Below are positions 7,076-10,289 of a DNA stretch of 10,289 nt, in pieces; positions within the stretch are counted from its first letter, which is position 1; the number at the start of each line of letters is the position of its first letter. Position numbers and translations under genes: made by a program. The stretch is from Anammoximicrobium sp032229885. GTDB taxonomy: Bacteria; Planctomycetota; Planctomycetia; Pirellulales; Pirellulaceae. Where the stretch lies: contig JAVYAJ010000387.1 in assembly GCA_032229885.1 (NCBI GenBank), positions 1-10,289 on the forward strand, read 5' to 3'. Under the pieces are notes generated by a model, which saw only the letters and a list, made by a program, of their open reading frames with translations, ran no database searches and was not told where the DNA came from.

Positions 7076-7719
7076 GCGCAGAGGGAAATGACCGGGTGAC
7101 TCTGTTGGTGGAAGTTCCCATCTGCGCGTTTCGTCCGTACGAATCGCGTGAATACCAAGACACTCATCCGTTTCCGCCGCCATCGGCCGTCTACGGGATG
7201 CTGCTCTCGTTGTGCGGAGTTGGCCGGCAGGACAAGGTCCAGCATCAAGGCGTCCGCATGTCGCTGGCCATCGAGGCGTTTCCTGAGCGAGCAAAAGTAT
7301 TCCTCAAGTTTCGGCGCGGCAAAGAACTCGAAGATGTGCGACCGGATTACCAGGACGTGTTGATCGGTATAAAGTTGTGGGTATGGTTGGCAACGGGGAA
7401 CGATCGCGCCGATCCTCCGCTCGTGCATCGAATCCACAGCGCGTTCGACCGATCCCATGAACTTAAACGTTGCGGTGGATTGTCGCTTGGGGAATCGAGC
7501 TACTTGGTCGATTCAGTGTGTCGCAGGCAGCCGGGTGCAGACGTGCTAATGGAGTTTCTTAGACCAGATCCGGCGGGATTCCACAATTTGCCAGTCTGGA
7601 TTGACCATTCGGCAAACACAAACTCGCGCATTCGCTGCAAGATCGAAAACCTGCGCGTAGCCGAAGCGCTCAAGGTGTGTTGGATCGAGATATCACCTTC
7701 AGCAAAACGCATAGCGTAA
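7072..7719 (+). CDS. cas5: Cas5 Cascade subunit, DevS-like
   Basis: A 215-residue RAMP protein predicted to cap the 5' handle of the crRNA and contact Cas8. The motif FPPPSAVYGMLLSLCGV (34-50) is the typical N-terminal Cas5 signature. HQGVRMSLAIEAFP (58-71), RPDYQDVLIGIKLWVWLA (90-107) and CGGLSLGESSYLVD (134-147, with the glycine-rich stretch) follow as in DevS-type Cas5. With a dedicated Cas6 present, this Cas5 is not expected to be a nuclease, unlike the subtype I-C enzyme. The start overlaps the cas7 stop and is preceded by GGGGAG at 7058-7063 with 8-base spacing. It is the last gene of the tightly packed interference block; a 184-base gap follows. Confidence 0.93.
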   Translation: MSAEGNDRVTLLVEVPICAFRPYESREYQDTHPFPPPSAVYGMLLSLCGVGRQDKVQHQGVRMSLAIEAFPERAKVFLKFRRGKELEDVRPDYQDVLIGIKLWVWLATGNDRADPPLVHRIHSAFDRSHELKRCGGLSLGESSYLVDSVCRRQPGADVLMEFLRPDPAGFHNLPVWIDHSANTNSRIRCKIENLRVAEALKVCWIEISPSAKRIA

Positions 7720-7732
7720 CGTGCGTTTAGTA

Positions 7733-7766
7733 GCGACGGATGGAAACATGATCGACAAACCGTCGC
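7733..7766. promoter_or_regulatory. 7-bp inverted repeat between cas5 and cas4-cas1
   Basis: GCGACGG (7733-7739) pairs perfectly with CCGTCGC (7760-7766) across a 20-base loop. There is no T-run after it, so an intrinsic terminator is unlikely. It could be an mRNA stem that attenuates expression or processes the transcript, or a protein site. It shares no sequence with the inverted repeat at 260-282. Confidence 0.3.
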
Positions 7767-7891
7767 ATGTGGGGAGTTGGTGACAAGCGAGTTCGGCATT
7801 TCTCGATCATCCATTGTGCTGTTGTTGGTTCGTATGACGTTCAGACGGATTGTTGTTGCTCACGGAGGGGAAGGTTCTCGCCTCAAACTCT

Positions 7892-7895
7892 GGAG
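7892..7895 (+). promoter_or_regulatory. Ribosome-binding site fixing the cas4-cas1 start
   Basis: GGAG lies 8 bases before ATG 7904. The frame is open upstream to a TTG at 7850, but that codon has no purine-rich site before it. ATG 7904 is preferred. Confidence 0.65.
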
Positions 7896-7903
7896 TGCAC
7901 ACC

Positions 7904-9661
7904 ATGTCCGGCGATGCGTTTCCTGCCGATCTCGAATCGGCCGCCTTGACAGGCTCCCAGGTTCCGGCTGCGACGGAAACGCGGTCCGCCCCTGAGGCCA
8001 ATCTTGCGGAAGCCACCGACGAACCGCCGCTGCGCGTGATGGCGCTGCATGCGCTGTTGTATTGCGAGCGACTGTTCTATCTGGAGGAAGTCGAGGAAAT
8101 CCGGGTGGCGGACGCGGCGGTTTACGCCGGACGGCGTCTGCACGATGATGTGGCGCCGCTGGACGACGAGTCGCCCGAATACCGCTCGGTCGAGGTCGGC
8201 AGCGAGACGTGGGGCATCTTCGGCAAAGTGGACGCGGTCCGCCGTCGGGACGGAGTCTGGGTGGCCTACGAACACAAACGGGGCCGCTGTCGCCGCGGAG
8301 ACGATAACACGCCGCTCGCCTGGCCCAGCGACCGCGTCCAAGCCATTGCCTACGCTGTCCTGCTGGCGGAAAACCTGGGCGAAATGGTGCCTCAAGCGCG
8401 TATCCGCTACCACGCGGACAGCGTGACCGCCTTCGTGACCATCGACGACGAGGCTCGTCGAGAGTTGGCCGACGCGGTGACTCGTGCCCGGCAACTCCGT
8501 CGCTCGACCGATCGGCCCCCGGTGACGGACAACGAGAACCTATGCCGCCGCTGTTCGCTCGCGCCCGTCTGCCTGCCTGAAGAGGACCGTCTGCCAAAGA
8601 CCCAGCACCGAGAGCGCACGCCGCCAACATTCTTCCCCTCGAACCGCGAGCGCCAGACGCTGCACGTGGTCTCGCACCGGGCGCATGTGGGCCGCAGCGG
8701 CGAGACGCTCGTGGTCACCACCGACGAAGGAACCGAGAAGATCCCCATCGGCCAGATCGACGCCGTCGTGATTCATGGATATGGAAAAGTCACAACCCAG
8801 GCCATCCACCTTTGCGCCTATCGCGGCGTGGCCGTTCAATGGATGACCGGAGGCGGGCGGTTCGCGGCGGGCACGGCCGCGTCGCCGGGCCGCGTCCAGC
8901 AGCGGATCCGGCAATATGCGGCTCTGTCCGAGCAATCGACGCGATTGCGGCTTGCCAGGCAACTGGTCCAGGCCAAGGTCGAAACCCAACTGCGGTATTT
9001 GCTGCGCGCAACGCGCGGCGACGCGACGCTCCGCCGAGCATGTCAGCGCGATATCGATCAGATCCGCCAAGCGTTGAAAGGAATTGCGGCCACGTCGACC
9101 GCCGCTTCGTTGTTGGGGATGGAAGGGATCGCGGCCAAGTCGTATTTCGCCGCGCTGCCGCGGTTGCTGTCCCCGCAAACGCCCGAGGAAATGCGGCCTT
9201 GCGGACGAAGCAAGCATCCGCCTCGCGACCGTTTCAATTGCGCGTTGAGCTTTGGCTACGCCTTGGTGCAGAGTGTCGTCCACCGGAGCGTATTGGCGGT
9301 TGGCCTCGAACCTTCGTTCGGCTTCTATCACCAGCCGCGCACCGCGGCGCCGCCGTTGGTTCTGGACCTCATGGAATTGTTCCGCACCTCGTTGTGGGAG
9401 ATGCCATTGATCGGCAGCGTCAATCGAGGCCAATGGGACAGCGAGGCGGATTTCCACGTTGCCCCGCAACAAGTCTGGCTGTCGGCTCAAGGCCGGAAAA
9501 AGGCGCTGCAACTGTTCGAACAACGACTCGATGAATCGCACCGCCATCCGCACACGGGACAGTCGGCCACCTACGCTCGGCTGGTCGAACTCGAAGTGCG
9601 GCTCTTGGAAAAAGAATGGACAGGCTGTCCGGGACTGTTTGCGCAGATGCGTTTGAGGTGA
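7904..9661 (+). CDS. cas4-cas1: Cas4-Cas1 fusion, spacer selection and integration
   Basis: A 585-residue fusion of the Cas4 nuclease and the Cas1 integrase. Residues 1-40 are an Ala/Glu/Pro-rich extension without recognisable domain. Cas4 spans about 41-225: C54 (LLYCERLFYL), D110 (GKVD), E123 and K125 (YEHKRG, the RecB motif), Q146/Y150 (QAIAY), and the C-terminal iron-sulfur cysteines C214, C217 and C223. Cas1 spans about 250-585 with its metal ligands in place: E407 (LLGMEG), H476 (GFYHQP) and D488/E491 (LDLMELFR). Cas4 trims prespacers and reads the PAM; Cas1 with Cas2 inserts them into the array. All catalytic residues appear intact, so the module should be active. Fusions of this kind are known in MYXAN-type and some other type I systems. 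By eye the gene looks more GC-rich than cas8 and cas7. The stop is four bases before cas2. Confidence 0.97.
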   Translation: MSGDAFPADLESAALTGSQVPAATETRSAPEANLAEATDEPPLRVMALHALLYCERLFYLEEVEEIRVADAAVYAGRRLHDDVAPLDDESPEYRSVEVGSETWGIFGKVDAVRRRDGVWVAYEHKRGRCRRGDDNTPLAWPSDRVQAIAYAVLLAENLGEMVPQARIRYHADSVTAFVTIDDEARRELADAVTRARQLRRSTDRPPVTDNENLCRRCSLAPVCLPEEDRLPKTQHRERTPPTFFPSNRERQTLHVVSHRAHVGRSGETLVVTTDEGTEKIPIGQIDAVVIHGYGKVTTQAIHLCAYRGVAVQWMTGGGRFAAGTAASPGRVQQRIRQYAALSEQSTRLRLARQLVQAKVETQLRYLLRATRGDATLRRACQRDIDQIRQALKGIAATSTAASLLGMEGIAAKSYFAALPRLLSPQTPEEMRPCGRSKHPPRDRFNCALSFGYALVQSVVHRSVLAVGLEPSFGFYHQPRTAAPPLVLDLMELFRTSLWEMPLIGSVNRGQWDSEADFHVAPQQVWLSAQGRKKALQLFEQRLDESHRHPHTGQSATYARLVELEVRLLEKEWTGCPGLFAQMRLR

Positions 9662-9665
9662 TGGC

Positions 9666-9962
9666 ATGCCGGCCAGACATTGGCATTTGATCAGCTATGA
9701 CGTACGCGACCCGAAACGGCTGCGGCGAGTGGCCAAGCTGTTGGAAGGTTACGGCACCCGAATGCAGTACAGTGTCTTTCGTTGCCGTCTGGACGAAGTG
9801 ACGCTGGAAAAACTACACTGGCAATTGAATCAAGTTCTTGCCGCCGAAGATGACTTGTTGGTAATGCCGTTGTGCAATCAATGCGCCGCAAAAGTCCCCG
9901 TACACTCGACGGGCGACCAATCCAGTTGGGCGGAAAGACCACCCACTTTCAAGATCGTCTGA
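9666..9962 (+). CDS. cas2: Cas2 adaptation subunit
   Basis: A 98-residue ferredoxin-fold protein that bridges two Cas1 dimers in the spacer integration complex. Residues 6-15 (WHLISYDVRD) contain the first strand and the conserved D12 at its end. RLRRVAKLLEGYG (18-30) is the first helix, and RMQYSVFRCRL (32-42) is the second strand typical of Cas2. The length is normal. CNQC at 70-73 is a small CxxC of unknown meaning. The start at ATG 9666 is preceded by GAGG (9655-9658) inside the end of cas1. An ATG at 9661 is out of frame. It is co-translated with cas4-cas1 and is the last gene before the presumed leader. Confidence 0.95.
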   Translation: MPARHWHLISYDVRDPKRLRRVAKLLEGYGTRMQYSVFRCRLDEVTLEKLHWQLNQVLAAEDDLLVMPLCNQCAAKVPVHSTGDQSSWAERPPTFKIV

Positions 9963-10253
9963 CTCGCGCGAAATCTGGTTTCATGGATGCCTTCGTGGTG
10001 TCCGTTTCTCACCCCGAGACGAGTCGGAAATCCATATCAGTGGGCGATTTAGAGCCACGATCCTCGCTCTCACATCCATGATTGTCGTTGCGAGAAACCA
10101 TAAACTCTGCTACTGTCAGTGGTTGAAGGACACGAACGCGCAGTGGATGGAATGCAAGTATGGTGAATTTCATCAGTCGCGACATCCGACTTCCGAGATG
10201 CGTGAAAGCGCCCCTCCTAACTCGTTTCGTCCTTAGGACTTCCGCACGATGCT
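9963..10253 (+). promoter_or_regulatory. Presumed CRISPR leader
   Basis: No gene is visible in these 291 bases between cas2 and the putative first repeat. An open frame that begins inside cas2 (9872) and runs to 10081 is a shadow. The region looks less GC-rich than cas4-cas1. It has a 5-bp stem, AGAGC/GCTCT at 10051-10070, and a short GTCC/GGAC stem at 10229-10239. I see no convincing sigma-70 promoter; TTGCGA (10088) and TACTGT (10111) are 17 bases apart but match poorly. The leader role rests on position: cas2 on one side and a repeat-like hairpin on the other. Confidence 0.45.
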
Positions 10254-10289
10254 GTGTCGATTTCGTTGATGCCGAAAGGCGTTGAGCAC
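10254..10289 (+). CRISPR. Putative first CRISPR repeat at the window edge
   Basis: The last 36 bases begin with GTG and end with CAC. They contain a stem-loop, ATGCC (10269-10273) with GGCGT (10278-10282), closed by a GAAA loop; one pair is G-T. Cutting one base inside the 3' side of this stem would leave TTGAGCAC, an 8-base tail matching the length of the 5' handle made by Cas6 in other type I systems. Thirty-six bases is a usual repeat length. Only one copy is present because the window stops here, so repetition cannot be shown, and the left border is a guess. Confidence 0.45.

Larger units (their letters stand above)
7720..7903. other. Gap between interference and adaptation genes
   Basis: This 184-base stretch is the only sizeable gap inside the operon. 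I see no gene in it. Short open frames here run on into other frames of cas4-cas1. It holds a 7-bp inverted repeat at 7733-7766 and no clear sigma-70 promoter. It probably separates regulation of the adaptation genes from that of the interference genes. Confidence 0.5.

Noticed and set aside
6772..7458. 228-codon open frame on the - strand opposite cas7 and cas5
   Set aside because: It crosses the junction of two certain + strand genes and shows no domain.
7792..7799. TTCGGCAT, an 8-base match to the reverse complement of the putative repeat, in the cas5-cas4 gap
   Set aside because: The match does not extend on either side (about 3 of the 8 bases on the left agree, and the right flank is poor), so it is probably chance rather than a degenerate solitary repeat.
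7860..8630. 256-codon open frame on the - strand opposite the Cas4 domain
   Set aside because: Arg/Pro/Ala-rich shadow with no ribosome-binding site and no domain.
8540..9667. 375-codon open frame on the - strand antisense to cas4-cas1
   Set aside because: The + strand carries every Cas1 catalytic motif. The antisense frame is Arg/Gln-rich with no family resemblance, as expected opposite a GC-rich gene.
10082..10116. Leader promoter TTGCGA-17-TACTGT
   Set aside because: The spacing is right, but the -10 matches only three of six positions, too weak to annotate.

Overview
The window is a complete type I CRISPR-Cas operon of the MYXAN kind, the family that includes the Myxococcus dev genes, with every gene on the + strand. 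A helix-turn-helix/WYL regulator is followed by cas6, cas3, cas8, cas7 and cas5. After a 184-base gap come a fused cas4-cas1 and cas2. The organism is probably a bacterium of moderately high GC. A planctomycete is my best guess, from the cas4-cas1 fusion, the MYXAN gene set and a cluster of GC-rich intergenic hairpins at the left edge that resembles repeats I associate with planctomycete genomes. This is inference: there is no rRNA or housekeeping gene to anchor taxonomy.

Layout. Bases 1-401 hold no convincing gene. They contain three GC-rich hairpins (12-91) and an 8-bp inverted repeat (260-282) just before a -10-like hexamer (290-295), a candidate operator/promoter for the operon. The WYL regulator (402-1502, possibly starting at 429) overlaps cas6 by an ATGA. 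Cas6 (1499-2110) is followed one base later by cas3 (2112-4463). Cas3 overlaps cas8 (4439-6178) by 25 bases. Cas7 (6203-7075) and cas5 (7072-7719) overlap by ATGA. The gap 7720-7903 contains a 7-bp inverted repeat. Cas4-cas1 (7904-9661) and cas2 (9666-9962) form the adaptation module. Bases 9963-10289 look like a leader, and the last 36 bases (10254-10289) look like the first CRISPR repeat, with the array continuing beyond the window.

How it works. Cas4-Cas1 and Cas2 would select and integrate new spacers at the leader end of the array. Cas6 would cut the repeat transcript at the base of its small GAAA-loop hairpin. Cas8, Cas7 and Cas5 would form the crRNA-guided surveillance complex, and Cas3 (HD nuclease plus helicase) would degrade bound DNA. 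The WYL protein is the likely regulator of the operon.

The most interesting signal is inside cas8. An in-frame ATG at 5765 lies 7 bases after a strong GAGGAG ribosome-binding site and would give a separate 137-residue, apparently helical C-terminal protein. Small subunits (Cas11) are made this way in subtypes I-B, I-C and I-D, so a hidden cas11 is predicted here.
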